In this document: piece by piece, positions 38,038-49,279 of the stretch
Numbering within the stretch: position 1 is the first letter of the stretch
Layout of the letters: the number at the start of each line of letters is the position of its first letter
The notes under the pieces: model-generated
Databases searched by the model: none
What the model saw: the letters and a program-made list of their open reading frames with translations, nothing else
Told to the model about the DNA's origin: nothing
Position numbers and translations under genes: made by a program
NCBI RefSeq assembly: GCF_000227135.1
Contig: NC_018260.1
Span: 1 to 64,000, forward strand
DNA: 64,000 bases
DNA from: Leishmania donovani
Taxonomy: Eukaryota > Euglenozoa > Kinetoplastea > Trypanosomatida > Trypanosomatidae
Direction of reading: 5' to 3'

Positions 38038-40240
38038 TTTCGAGGCGCACAAAGAGGTGGGAAAGAGAGAGCGACAACGGCCCCCGCCGCAAGCGAAGAA
38101 GGGAAAAACAAGAGTGGCACAGGAAAAAGACAGCAGACCTGAGGCAGGTGAAAACGGAATGCAAGGTCGATGGATCCCTGTACAGCGTTTTCCTTCCCTT
38201 CGCCTAGTAACAGAGCAGGGCGCTCTTCCACAAGTCCGGTGCGACAACAACAACGCGCGCAGACACAGCAACCGTAGAGACGCAGTCGAAAAAAAAAAGA
38301 AATACAAAGAGTCCTTTGTGAGCGGGAGCGCGAGTCACAGGAAAGGGTCCGGCCAAACCCTAAACGGGGACGAGCGGCAATGATGTGATAACAGCAGGGG
38401 AGAAGGGATGAAAGGGAAGAAGAAGAATGAGGGGAGGGAGGGAGGGAGGCGAGAAGATATCAGTGCAGAAAGAGACGCGTGATGAGTTACAGGAATCAGA
38501 GCACAAAACCAGAGAAGAGAAACACTGAAGAGGGAGGCACACGCGAAAGCAGACAAAAAAAATGAATGCTCAACTCAGCACCGCGGTGCGTGCGCGTGTA
38601 GGCGATGGAGGGGAAGGAGGAGGAGAGAATGAGAGCCGGGTGTCCAGTTGCGTCGGGTCGACTGAGGCGCAGATTGATTCTTTTCTCAAATGTGCTGACT
38701 CGGTCGTGGTGGAGACCCCGCCTTTAGTGGGAAGGGTGCAAACACTATGGTGCAGCCAATGGGTAAGAAAGAGCGAATTCGACTAGGCAATGGGGACCGG
38801 GAAAAAAAAATCAGAAGAGAAGGTGAAACACCAACGCGGACGGAGATAGAATAGGAACGAAGGGGAGGGAAGCCTCTACGCAAAGGCAAAGGGAGGTGAG
38901 AAGCATACGAGACGGAGAAGGGGGTGGGACAGCGGGCTTGTAGAGATGTGCACCAGCGCATTAAAAGCGCGTGCTCTCAGTGCGACGTAGAGAAATAGGT
39001 ATCACGCCTTCCTGGTGACGCCACGGAAAGAGCCAGAAGAAAGAGAAACTGTGATTAGACCAGTAAAACTTCCACGCTTATAATCAGTCGAGGGATATGG
39101 AAGCACGGAGGAAGAACACAAATGAAGAAACAACAGGTGAGGCGCACAGGCCAAGCAGATGGCAGCACGACGACGACGACGTGGTATGCCAAGCAGCTCT
39201 GCAACTCTCGCGAGCTTCTCGCCTAATGTCGCAGACTCGGTGCGGCTACGCAGGCTACACAATCAACTATACTTCTCTTGCTGGCGCGCACCACCGGCAA
39301 TGCACGGAGAACAGTGTTGAGCAGAGGCAATACGCCAAAACGAAAAGAGACTCACGAGACACGGTGGCGGCAACACACTTGTACGAGATGTGTGGCCCTC
39401 TTACAGCGCCGGTACACGCGAAGAGCAACGAAGGGCTATCAAAAGGAAAGTAGAGAGAGGCGAGAGGTTGAGGAAACAGATTGCACTGCAATAAGGGGAG
39501 TAACTACATCGATAACGCACCGTGCGGAAGAAGACGCGGTGCGCGACGGAGAGCATTGGCGTTCACCCTTGCATTCACTACGTCATCCTACAAGACCTGG
39601 TGTGCGGAGGGCGAGGCGGCGGCGCACTGCAACCAAACAGCAGAGTCGCTCCTCTGCGCACATCTGCTGCTTTCCTTCTCGTTTTGTTCTGATTTAGTCG
39701 ATGAAGATGCTGTGTTGGGGTACCGTTGAAGACATCGGTGCTCCCATTGCACGACAACTGCGTTGTCGCGGTTGCTGCTGGACAGCATTTGCGCACGAGG
39801 AGTTGGCAATGTACCAGTGCATTGTCTGGAGCGATGCCAACTCCACTTCTTCGCCTTTCCTCCTTCGTCTTTCGGCACCCGTTCTTCGTTTCGTTTCTCG
39901 ATGTCGCCGGTGAGGGCAAAGCGCTCAGCCTTCCGGGGAGTAAGCAAGCAGGGGACCAGCAAAGCAGGTCTGACAGAAACGGGATCGAGCGGCAGTATTA
40001 GCCTACGAACAAAAAAAAAAGAACGCGATGAACGCGCGCGTGCGCATCACGCTGCCTGCCCTCTGTACTCCTCGACAGCGCGCAAGATCCAACAATGCAG
40101 ATCCTGCCCTTCCCCTGGATATGGAGGCACACCCATTTACATCTGCCGGCTAACGTGGGTGTGCACCACAGTGAGATCGCGCTGGGCCGTAGCGGTAATG
40201 AGGGAGGAAGGTGGTCAACGAGGGAGGGAAGGCCGGCGCT
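38038..40240. other. 2.2-kb spacer between the two tetraspanin-like genes
   Basis: The plus strand is strongly purine-rich at 38060-38110 and 38395-38530, so the minus strand has long CT-rich tracts. None of the short frames has convincing coding character. I see no repeat or RNA gene. Confidence 0.5.
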
Positions 40241-41164
40241 TTAGAAGCGGTGCAGCATACGATTGTCAATGCGCGGCTTCCATCGTACACTCGCCATGGT
40301 TATGCCGCTGAGAATAAGAAAGAAAAGGGTGCATGACGACGGCAAAAACATTAAAAAGTAAAACCTGGATCTCAGCAACGACGTCAGCACTGCCTCACAT
40401 GTCTGATCATACTTAGCGTTCTCAGTCGAGCAACGCGAGGCACACATGGTGTGCGGCCACTCCACCTTCTCGCGCGTGTCGATGTCGAACGTGGTTCCGT
40501 TGGCGGCCTCGAGATAGCAAGCAGTAGGCACCATAACGGCACCTCGAAGCGGGACTTCGTCCAGAGCAGCGCCACGGCAGCACTGCCCTTTCTTGAAACC
40601 GGAGCACTCGAGCTTATTCTCTATGTCGCACACAACACCAGGCTCCGCCGCCACCATCTTTGCCCACACTGCCTGCAGCCCATTGAGATCGTGAAAACGA
40701 GCATAGGTCATGTAGGTCACAAACGTCCCACACACAAGTGCGTACGAGAAGAACAGCGCGGCAAGGAACATCAAAAGGGAAGAGCGTTTGCAGCAGCAGC
40801 TGGCGACGCAGCCGAGTACGCCGGTCGCAAGGATAAGAATACCAGCGGCGAGCACGAGCATACCGCTCGTGGTGCAGGTTGCGCGAAACGACGAAAAAGC
40901 AGAGAAGCAGCTGGAGAACCACACAAGAACGCCCGCTCCGAAGAGGCTGAGAACGCCTGAAAAAAGGCCGACGAGGGCGCGGTACTTGTTGAGACGCTGC
41001 CACCACGTGCTTTGGTTGAAATTCGGGGCACCGTTTAGTTGCCTGTACACATCGTTCACCCAGTCGATGTCGTCGTTTTCCTCAACCTCCATGGAAACAC
41101 CCGAAGCGAGGGCATTCGGCTCTCCCTCCTCCGTGAGCAGACGAGCGCTATCTAAGATGCTCAT
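40241..41164 (-). CDS. Tetraspanin-like membrane protein, 307 aa
   Basis: Four transmembrane helices are clear at about residues 62-85, 99-122, 129-153 and 268-292. The short loop between the first two is followed by 'GCVASCCCK', a cysteine cluster suited to palmitoylation. The large loop (155-265) carries 'LECSGFKKGQCCR' and several more cysteines, matching the tetraspanin CCG/PxxC type with variation. The N-terminus is acidic and cytosolic. I start at MSILDSARLL (41164); the longer frame to 41257 would place a T-run-encoded Phe stretch in the protein and crosses the likely splice acceptor near 41210. Confidence 0.8.
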   Translation of the reverse strand: MSILDSARLLTEEGEPNALASGVSMEVEENDDIDWVNDVYRQLNGAPNFNQSTWWQRLNKYRALVGLFSGVLSLFGAGVLVWFSSCFSAFSSFRATCTTSGMLVLAAGILILATGVLGCVASCCCKRSSLLMFLAALFFSYALVCGTFVTYMTYARFHDLNGLQAVWAKMVAAEPGVVCDIENKLECSGFKKGQCCRGAALDEVPLRGAVMVPTACYLEAANGTTFDIDTREKVEWPHTMCASRCSTENAKYDQTCEAVLTSLLRSRFYFLMFLPSSCTLFFLILSGITMASVRWKPRIDNRMLHRF

Positions 41165-41631
41165 TCGAAGGTGAAAAAAAAAAAAACAGATTCGTGCAGG
41201 ACGCAATGAAACCTGGAAAAATAAAGTTACGCAGTTGCGCATACATACAGCATGCAAGCCCTACAAGGTGGGGTGCAAGCGTGGGCGTAGAAACGTGAGG
41301 AGAGAGGGAGAAAAAAAGCGCACGACAAAGAGCGGGACATGGATGGTGAGGCAGAGTAATATCATAACGTGTTTACAACCGCATTATGACGATCAAACAA
41401 CACAACGGTGCGACTTAAAGTAGCCACTTCACCAGGTGACAGTGACGGCGCTCCCGTGGTCGCAGGCGTCAGTCCCAGCAACGTTGAGCATGTATGCGCA
41501 CAGACAATAGCCGGCAAAGGTTGCCTAGAAGCAGCCAATGCAAAGAAGCACAGCCAAGAGGCAAATGTCGGCACGGCTACAGCGCGCTCGACGTCCAAGG
41601 TGGAGAGAGGCAGATCAATTTCGGGCCATGC

Positions 41632-41668
<37 letters not shown>

Positions 41669-41808
41669 TGTGTTTGTGTCTGTGTATGTGTGAACAAAGG
41701 TAAGATGAGGATTAGGAAGAAGGGGGCAGCCGCTCTTTTTTCGCATGCCTCATCCCATCTTTGCGCGAAATGTGTCCGTCGAGGCGTCGAAGGTGACAAG
41801 AAACTCTG
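41165..41808. other. Spacer with long (TG)n tract
   Basis: It contains the splice-acceptor region for the tetraspanin-like gene (13 A on the plus strand at 41174-41186) and a long TG-rich array at 41636-41691. No gene is supported. Confidence 0.5.
41636..41691. repeat. (TG)n and degenerate TG array
   Basis: About fifteen perfect TG units followed by interrupted TCTGTGTTTGTG-type repeats. Confidence 0.85.
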
Positions 41809-44521
41809 TCATCCCCAAGTGGCCGTACCCACTCCCGTAGAGTGAAAAAGCGCGCTTTCGGTTACCCTGCAAGACGCAGTGCCGTTGTCAGGTGCCTGCG
41901 TCACCTCACACTCCCTCTCGGTCACCTCGGCGGCGCGTCGATAAACGGAAAAACCTCGATGGCCAAGTAAGAGGCCGCTGCGGCGGCCCGCGGCTGCGGT
42001 GTGAAGTTGAGAGACACCGGATCCGACGATGGTTGCCCTCTCCGCAATCACTCGTAGGTGCGCCGCAGTAAACCTGTGGCGGCTTCGGCATAAAAGGATA
42101 GCAGCCGCGGTGCACCTCTTCCACTGTAAGCGGCCCACTTCGAGGTGTGGCGCGCAGGGTGTTAAGGCTGAAGCGGAGATCCGCGTTAGGGCGTTAGTGC
42201 GCGCACAGCTGCTCGAATATACAGCGCCATACACTGTCACCACCCCACGTGGTAAACCACACGAGGTGTTGCCGCCTGCCTCCCGCGTTGCGCCGCTGCC
42301 TCTAGACGCGCAGGAGCACTGACATGTACATATGTGTCTCCATTCCTTGTGCACGGTCATTCAAGGGGGAGCTGTACGTGTCTCTTCCCCACACGAGGCC
42401 ACACGAAGTACTACTGTACAGGCTCTTGTTCACAACCCGCAAGAGGCAGCGGTAGCGTAGTCTCACGACTCGCCGGCGAACATGTTGCGCTCAAATCCTA
42501 GGCAGCCAGGGGCAGCTGAAGTGAGCTTACAATGCTCCGCCGACGGTGGCATCAAGCACGGCTAGCCGCGGCTAAGGGATGATAAAGGACCGGTGTACTG
42601 CCCTCCCTGGCCGCACCCCACATTCGACTGCATCCGACGGACGGCTCGCAGCTTTTTCGGCTCCACGCCGAAGGCGACCCTCCCGTAGGTCTCGCGCGTT
42701 CCTGCTTTGCCGCATGACTGCGCCAATGCCTTCACACAAGGCACCGAGACACAGGCGCGAGTGATAGCCCGCTGCACCGGAAAGGCATCAAGTTCAGGCG
42801 TCGCGTTGTTGACCGGCAACACCGCTAACAAGTCTGCTGCGTAGTGGTCTCGGCTCCCCGAGGAAGAGCGGGCGGCTGTGTGGCCCACTGCGCGCGTCGC
42901 TGTCGGACTTGAAAGACGGTAGAGTGCACAACGCCGCCAAGAGGCGCACCGGCGATCGGCAATCCTCCAGGAAGAAGGTAGTGTAGTGCTGCAGCATCGC
43001 GTAGACGGTTGCGAACCAGAAGACTGAGCCAAGCACGGTCGCGTCCTCGCCCGTGACGGGCTGCGGCACCAACTGCAGGTAAGCTACGTGGAACAACAAC
43101 AGAGAGACGATGTGCTCAGTGGTAAAGTGCATGCCAGATAGCTCGCGCGTCGGCAGACCATTGTGCGCAATGCTGCCGCACAGGGTCCGCTCTGTGTTGC
43201 GTAGAGAGAGAGAGACGAAGTCGCGCCCAGTCCCTGTGCATGATGTTAGGCAAGCTGGAAAGCCGCAACCGCATGAAAGCCCACTCCAGCTGTTCGTAGG
43301 CCTCCTCCTCCAATGAACGCTGTGGAGACGCGTCAGTGCCGCGCACAGTCGCCTTTTGAGTTGCGGCAGTGTAAACAGTTCCGGAGAGGTCGCACGGTGA
43401 AGAGGGAAGGCAACAGGGTAGAAGGCACGACCTCCTTGGACAGATAGAGTCGGAGGTACGCCGCTGCACTGTCACATCCACGTATAGCCTCGCCAGCGGT
43501 GAGGCAGAGCCCTTGTTGCAGAAGTGATAAGGGGCAAGGGGGGAGGGGGCAGGAAATTGATTGTCCGCAGCACTTCAGCGTCAGCAGTGCATCGCATTCA
43601 GTCGAGCCTCAGAGTGGTCAATGTCTCCCCGGCAACGGCACCTTGCCCCCCCCCCGCAATCGAATGAAGCTGTCCCGCGGGCATTGGCTAGGTGCCCGTA
43701 CGTTTCGCTGTGGGGTGTTGTACGCAGTGTAGGTGTCGCTAGCAAGGATCGCGTGTACGTGCACGAGCAGTTTCTCGGTGGAGAAGACGAGTCTCAGCCC
43801 ACCGTGGCGTCAACAATGGAGAGCAGGGGAAGATCCACTGCGCCCATACACTTCTCCGCCGTTATTCACGAAACGCAGCACACAACATTTCGCATCGCAT
43901 CCTTCACAACGCTGCGGCGCACCGGGTAAAACAGAGCAGACCGCTCACGCCTTTGCAGCTGCGAAAGCTCCGTGGCTCCTGCATCACCTACGCCAGCGTG
44001 TTACTCTGCTTCCAGTCGTGCAGCAAGCTCCACCACACTGGGACGCACCGTGCGCGCTACTCCGGCACTAACGAGGGCTCTCTGCACGCAGTGCCAGTGT
44101 AGTTCCACGGCTTATCACATTGAGAATCTGAGAAAAAGAGCGCATCACCGCATACCTCCCGTGGAACGCTGCAGTGAAAGTCCTGTTGCAGGTAAACACC
44201 CATAGCGCCACTCACCTTTCTCAGCAAAGCCGAAATTGGCGTTCGTCAGCTCGGCAGCACATGTGCCGCGGCGCACGTCTGCTGCCGTCAGTTCACAGCT
44301 CCGTTTTCGCCTATTCGACCGTACGCGGACAAGGAAGACGTTCTGGGCAGCGCACTCGACACCGGAGACGCGCCAAAGTGCGTCGCTGCACCGCCACGGT
44401 TCATCTTGGCCGCCGCCGCTTTGCAGCTCGTCCACGTCGCCTCTACGTCGAGGCCCACATCGCCGCTCATCTCCACCGCGAGGACACGCGTTGTGCAGAG
44501 GGTGAAAACGGGGGCCGTCAC
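41809..44521 (-). pseudogene. Probable decayed protein gene (unknown family)
   Basis: In a gene-dense unit this 2.7-kb stretch has no long frame. Instead there are consecutive minus-strand fragments in changing frames: 44521-44288 (starts MTAPVFTLCTTRVLAVEMSG), 44400-44145 (with 'VECAAQNVFLVRVRSNRRKR'), 43481-43116 (with 'AYEQLEWAFMRLRLSSLPNI'), 43132-42794 (with 'TGEDATVLGSVFWFATVYAM'), 42900-42562 (with 'PELDAFPVQRAITRACVSVP') and 42360-41809. Several overlap where a single frameshift would connect them. This is what a gene broken by indels looks like. I cannot identify the family. The extent and the inclusion of the leftmost fragment are uncertain; sequencing error is an alternative. Confidence 0.4.
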
Positions 44522-45155
44522 CGCACCAAAAAAAAATAAAAAGAAGCAACCAAAGGCAACGGTAAACGAGAGTAAAACGAAATCACGGGCACTCGGACGC
44601 AGTCACGGGGAGAGGGAGGCGACAGCTGGAAAGAGAAAGCGATGAGGAACCACGCACAGGGGCGCGGCGTGAAGCGCGTTTTTCTTTTTCGTATTCCACG
44701 CGCCTAGTGTTCACGTCCTCCATTCATCGCCCCCTTACACCCATCGGGGGGAGAAGGGCCTGGGATAAAACAGTGGACAGCAAAAAACAAGAAGCACGTT
44801 GCCGTCGGCCCGAACAGCATCCGTGGACGGTAGTGGCCTTGCGCACTCTTCTGTAGCTGCTTCGAAAAAGAAATGACGCTCCATCAGCGGGTGCGGTTTG
44901 CTGAGGCTCGCGTCTACCCACGTTGAGCACTACCCCCATCCAGCTCCCTTCTCTTTACCGACAGCCAAGCCGCAGCACCGCGCCGGCCTCTCCCGTTCTC
45001 TTACGCATCACGCTTTAAGGGAGCGGGCAGAAGGAGCAAGGCATCTTTGTACCAAAATGTTGTCGCTGAGGGGGTGCTGCTCTACGAGCCGCACTTCCAA
45101 AAACTAAATCGTCCAACACGTGTGCGGCACAACACTTGGGGGCGTCCGGTCGTGC
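44522..45155. other. Spacer upstream of the decayed gene
   Basis: A/G-rich plus strand at 44526-44645 gives CT-rich sequence on the minus strand, which would have served as splice acceptor for the decayed gene. No intact gene. Confidence 0.4.
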
Positions 45156-45774
45156 TCTTCTTGCTTCGTCCCTAGCGTGTGTCCATTCGCTGCCACACAG
45201 CATGAGCCAAGCTCCGCTCGGCCCCCGGCGTGCCACAGGCCCCATCGCCTGGCGCGAAGCAGCCCGAGACACGCACGCATGCAAGCAATGCCCCGACCCA
45301 GCCACCTCAGCACGGCCTCCGTCTCGAGCTGCGCCCACCCCTCCCCGCTCCGNNNNNNNNNNNNNNNNNNNNNNNNNNNNNNNNNNNNNNNNNNNNNNNN
45401 NNNNNNNNNNNNNNNNNNNNNNNNNNNNNNNNNNNNNNNNNNNNNNNNNNNNNNNNNNNNNNNNNNNNNNNNNNNNNNNNNNNGAGCCATGCTGGCACCT
45501 CGGCCCATCGCATGGGTGGCGCAAGCGTGCTCTCTGTCGCCGGTCGCTCCGACGCATCCCCGTCCAGGACCTGACCACCGACATCCGCAGTGATACGTCG
45601 CACCCACCTGCCTAGGCGGCAGGCGCTTCACCCTGTCATCACCAGCGGTGGGCTCGGCATTTCGCAGGCACAGGAAGGGAGGGCTGCTTGGCTTCCCCGC
45701 CCCCACTCCCTCCCCCGCGCCGACAGAGCGAGTAGGGGTGTACTGAGCACCGAGATACCACGCACTGAGGTGTC
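45156..45774 (-). mobile_element. SIDER-like retroposon, family A copy 3 (internal part missing at the gap)
   Basis: Same element as copies 2 and 4, in sense with the genes. Its 3' side (plus-strand left) extends about 25 bases further than copy 2, sharing 'CTTCTTGCTTCGTCCC' with copy 4. A gap of 131 Ns (45353-45483) replaces the poly-C tract and roughly the next 165 bases found in copies 2 and 4, so either it is internally deleted or the gap is under-sized. It ends at 45774, only 77 bases from the stop codon of the gene at 45851. Confidence 0.7.
45353..45483. other. Assembly gap, 131 N
   Basis: Unknown bases inside family A copy 3. Confidence 0.99.
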
Positions 45775-45850
45775 TTTTCGCCCCTACCTGCGCCATAAGG
45801 CGATGTGTGGTGGTCAGGTAGCCGAAGAAGAGAGTGCTGCTCCCCTTTGA

Positions 45851-47515
45851 CTAGAAGGCCGAGAAGTCGTGCTCGCTAACGACGAATCCAGCCTCGATCG
45901 GCATAGTAGCAGCGCACCCCGCGAAGTGGCCTCCTTGTGTGGTGCAACCAGTCCTTGTCATGCAAGGCGATGTTGCATCTTTATCAGTGCTCGTCGATGA
46001 GGAGGCCGGTGCCGATCGTGACAGCCACAGATGGCGCAGGTGTGCGGTCTTCGGTGTCGGGTATAGAAGTGAGGTGCTCGCCTGCGGCCCAGGCACAGCG
46101 ACAAGCTGGGCGAGGGCAGGCTCAAGTCCCAAAGCTGCGAAAAGGCTGGTGAGTCGGATCAAAAGCCACTCAGCCGCAATGACACTACAAATGGTGTCGG
46201 TCAAGTCCACTTGTATCGTCGGCGCCATCATGAGCTTCTCCGGTCGTGCCGCTGCGTCTCGTACGCAAACTCGATTCGCGGTCGGCAAAGGTATCTTCAT
46301 TGGTGAAGCGCCGTTCATGTCGCGCATCCACTCGGCTACGTGCTCCTCGACGACGCGTAGCACGTCTGATGTCACAGCCGCGCTTTCCTCGGCGAGGCTT
46401 ACGACGACAACAAAAGTGGAAGAGAGCTGCCGCTGACGTTCCATGCGCGCGCTTTGCCGTGCCGCGTACCGATGCAGCAGCGGCGAAGTGCATCGGCGTG
46501 CCAACTCCTTCATGCAGCCCCACCACGAGGCGCTCACGGCACTCGCACTCTGCGACACCGGCACCGGCGTAGTGATGTGATTGGGATAGACGGCGACATC
46601 GGCGCGGTTGTAGCGCAGCACTGAGCCAAGTGCTGCGAAAATGTGCAATGGGCTTTGCCAAAGTTGGCAACGCTGGCCGTCTCGCCGGCGCATTCCAAGT
46701 CCCAGGAGCGACTTCGCGGGCGGCTGCACGGGGGTACACGATGACGGCGCTTCAGCGCTCAGCTTCCATCGACGAAAACTCGCTGCGCTCGGTGCACCAT
46801 ACTGGCGCACTAGAGCTCCGCAATCACTCACACGACCACCAGCACGAGCCGCTGCCGGCCTCACGTCAATAACCCCCTCAACGTCGTGCATGAGCACCAT
46901 CGCGCGCTTGCCGTCGACTGAGGCACCCACACAGTGACGCGTTACAAACCGCTTCCCGTGCCATCGATACAACTCCATTTCCTGTACATCCCATGCATCG
47001 AGAGCTTGTCCATCCACCTCAGTTATGCTGCGAAACACGACACAGCAGAACGGTTTCACGTCAAAGGGCGCATTCATCTCGTGGCGCTCCTTCAGCTCTA
47101 CCCACGCGAACAGAGTAGCCCTTCGCACCTCTGCAGCAAGCCCAACAATCGCGCCGGCTTCGTCATCCTCTACAAAGGTCACAGTGGGGAACTCAAGCTC
47201 CACCTCATCTGCCACGTCCAGCCACGCCCGCAGGCCTGCCACAGCACACAAGCGCAAGTTCCCCGTCATGTTCACGAGCGCCACGCGTGGCCGCACAGGC
47301 ATTGACGCAGGCGCTACATCCTCGTCCTCTCTGCTCCATAGAGCTTGTGACACGCTCGCCTGCTGGTTGTACACGAGGTTGTAGCCAATGTAGCCGCTTA
47401 TGCAGGCAATGCCGACCGCAACGGCAACTTTCTGCCGCAGAGAAGGCTCATCCACGACAGGACCATCGCCCGTATCTCCGTCGACGTGCAGACCATCTAA
47501 GCTGGGTTCCCTCAT
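45851..47515 (-). CDS. Membrane protein with possible MULAN/GIDE-like domain, 554 aa
   Basis: One transmembrane helix lies near the N-terminus (about residues 28-48, 'KVAVAVGIACISGYIGYNLV'). Residues 135-225 read 'LFAWVELKERHEMNAPFDVK', 'PFCCVVFRSITEVDG' and later 'MVLMHDVEGVIDVRP'. This follows the pattern of the GIDE/MULAN domain (value-added strand, 'APLS..C..YR', then 'FxLxDxxGxVxVxP') found in mitochondrial and chloroplast membrane ubiquitin ligases. No C-terminal RING finger is seen, only scattered cysteines near 525-540. A possible outer-membrane role is inference. The frame is open past 47515 into the neighbouring repeat and Ns, so the ATG at 47515 is chosen. The CT-rich tract on the minus strand lies at about 47670-47625. 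The gene is flanked on both sides by family A copies. Confidence 0.7.
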   Translation of the reverse strand: MREPSLDGLHVDGDTGDGPVVDEPSLRQKVAVAVGIACISGYIGYNLVYNQQASVSQALWSREDEDVAPASMPVRPRVALVNMTGNLRLCAVAGLRAWLDVADEVELEFPTVTFVEDDEAGAIVGLAAEVRRATLFAWVELKERHEMNAPFDVKPFCCVVFRSITEVDGQALDAWDVQEMELYRWHGKRFVTRHCVGASVDGKRAMVLMHDVEGVIDVRPAAARAGGRVSDCGALVRQYGAPSAASFRRWKLSAEAPSSCTPVQPPAKSLLGLGMRRRDGQRCQLWQSPLHIFAALGSVLRYNRADVAVYPNHITTPVPVSQSASAVSASWWGCMKELARRCTSPLLHRYAARQSARMERQRQLSSTFVVVVSLAEESAAVTSDVLRVVEEHVAEWMRDMNGASPMKIPLPTANRVCVRDAAARPEKLMMAPTIQVDLTDTICSVIAAEWLLIRLTSLFAALGLEPALAQLVAVPGPQASTSLLYPTPKTAHLRHLWLSRSAPASSSTSTDKDATSPCMTRTGCTTQGGHFAGCAATMPIEAGFVVSEHDFSAF

Positions 47516-47680
47516 CACCGCAACGTCGTAGTGAGGTTTCGATTTGGCTCCGTTATGCGTGTGCAAAGACGACCCCGTTCTGCCACGAAAGAACGCTCGA
47601 AAGTGGGCAAGTACGCCCGCAGAAACCGTGGAAGCACAAAAAGAGGGGACAGTGAAGAGCGGAGAGAAGCGGCGACATTT

Positions 47681-48418
47681 TCTTCTTGCTTCGTCCCCAA
47701 CGTGTGTCCATTCGCTGCCACACAGCATGAGCCAAGCTCCGCTCGGCCCCCGGCGTGCCACAGGCCCCATCGCCTGGCGCGAAGCAGCCCGAGACACGCA
47801 CGCATGCAAGCAATGCCCCGACCCAGCCACCTCAGCACGGCCTCCGTCTCGAGCTGCGCCCACCCCTCCCCGCTCCGNNNNNNNNNNNNNNNNNNNNNNN
47901 NNNNNNNNNNNNNNNNNNNNNNNNNNNNNNNNNNNNNNNNNNNNNNNNNNNNNNNNNNNNNNNNNNNNNNNNNNNNGGGGTCGCCTCATAGCCGCTCCCC
48001 CATCATGCCGGTCGCCACCCCGGGTGCACCACCATCACCACCACCACCCCCCCGTCCCTACACCTCGGCGTGACGCCCAGGCTGCCCCAACCAGTAGGCA
48101 GTGCGAGGGGCGCGTGAGATGCACTCGAGCCATGCTGGCACCTCGGCCCATCGCATGGGTGGCGCAAGCGTGCTCTCTGTCGCCGGTCGCTCCGACGCAT
48201 CCCCGTCCAGGACCTGACCACCGACATCCGCAGTGATACGTCGCACCCACCTGCCTAGGCGGCAGGCGCTTCACCCTGTCATCACCAGCGGTGGGCTCGG
48301 CATTTCGCAGGCACAGGAAGGGAGGGCTGCTTGGCTTCCCCGCCCCCACTCCCTCCCCCGCGCCGACAGAGCGAGTAGGGGTGTACTGAGCACCGAGATA
48401 CCACGCACTGAGGTGTCC
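47681..48418 (-). mobile_element. SIDER-like retroposon, family A copy 4
   Basis: Nearly identical to copy 2, with the extra 25 bases shared with copy 3 on its 3' side. It contains 99 Ns (47878-47976) at the poly-C position. It is in sense with the genes, about 860 bases downstream of the carboxypeptidase stop codon and about 165 bases upstream of the next start codon at 47515. Confidence 0.7.
47878..47976. other. Assembly gap, 99 N
   Basis: Unknown bases at the poly-C tract of family A copy 4. Confidence 0.99.
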
Positions 48419-49279
48419 TAAATGATCACGGCGAAGAAAGGAAGGAAAAACAAAAGAGCCCAAAGCAAGACGTGTGATAACGACGGAAAAAAAAGGCAAC
48501 CGCACACCGACGAGAGGGAGAGAGTGTGGTAGCCCGCTAGGCTGCACAAAGGTGGGCGCTCGGTTTCCTCCTCTCGCCCTCCTCGTCCTCTTCCAAGCAG
48601 TGGCCTAGTAGCTTGCAGTCCTCCCTACAAGGTGCAAGCTTATTTTCTTGTTCCTTCGGTTCCGCGTATTGGTGCTGCCCCACCGCGTATGCTGAGTGCC
48701 ACCGGGCACCCACCTGATTCTCAGAATGGAGCGAGAGAGATGACGTGGGGATGGAAGCGCGGACGGAGCTTCCCCTGTATCGTTCGTTCGCCTGCTGCGC
48801 TGCTCGCCTTCTGCCCTCCCGCGCCAAACGGCAGAGGCGGAGGCGGGGGCGGAGCTGGAAAAGGGGAGCCGAAAAAAAAAAAGACCACGTGGAAAGGTCA
48901 AAAAAAGCGAACAATACAATGATAGAAGGGCACGATGGCCCGCATACACATTTCAAGGTCTGCGTTGCATCGCACCGCTGGGCACGGTACGCTCGAGCGG
49001 CGCATGCTAGCGAGTGAGACAGATGAGCATATTAGAGAACGGAAGAACAGAAGTTCACGCGCTGGAAAGGTGGCGCGCCGAAAGGCAGCATTGCACATGT
49101 GAACGCACACATGCACTGAGAGTCTCGCAGAAACGCCCACATGCGCAGACAGGCAGAGAAGGAGAGGCGGAGAAAGAAGTACACATTTTACAGAGGAGTA
49201 AAGCGGCCTCTTGCGCTCAAGCACGCTAAGCAGACAGTACCGCGAGAAGGACGTGGGATGCAGCTCCGCAGTCTCTCGC
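48419..49279. other. 3' flank of the carboxypeptidase gene
   Basis: No supported gene. Purine-rich patches and an A-run (48873-48881) are present. It would be the 3' untranslated region up to the family A element. Confidence 0.45.

Noticed and set aside
41408..41845. 145-codon plus-strand frame with a Val-Cys run
   Set aside because: The run is a translated (TG)n microsatellite, and the strand is opposite to the transcription unit.
44087..44212. Intron-like signals on the minus strand (AAAG-GTGAGT and, about 100 bases on, TTTTTCTCAG)
   Set aside because: Joining the ends gives only a short frame that soon stops, and cis-introns are extremely rare in Leishmania. Probably chance inside a decayed gene.
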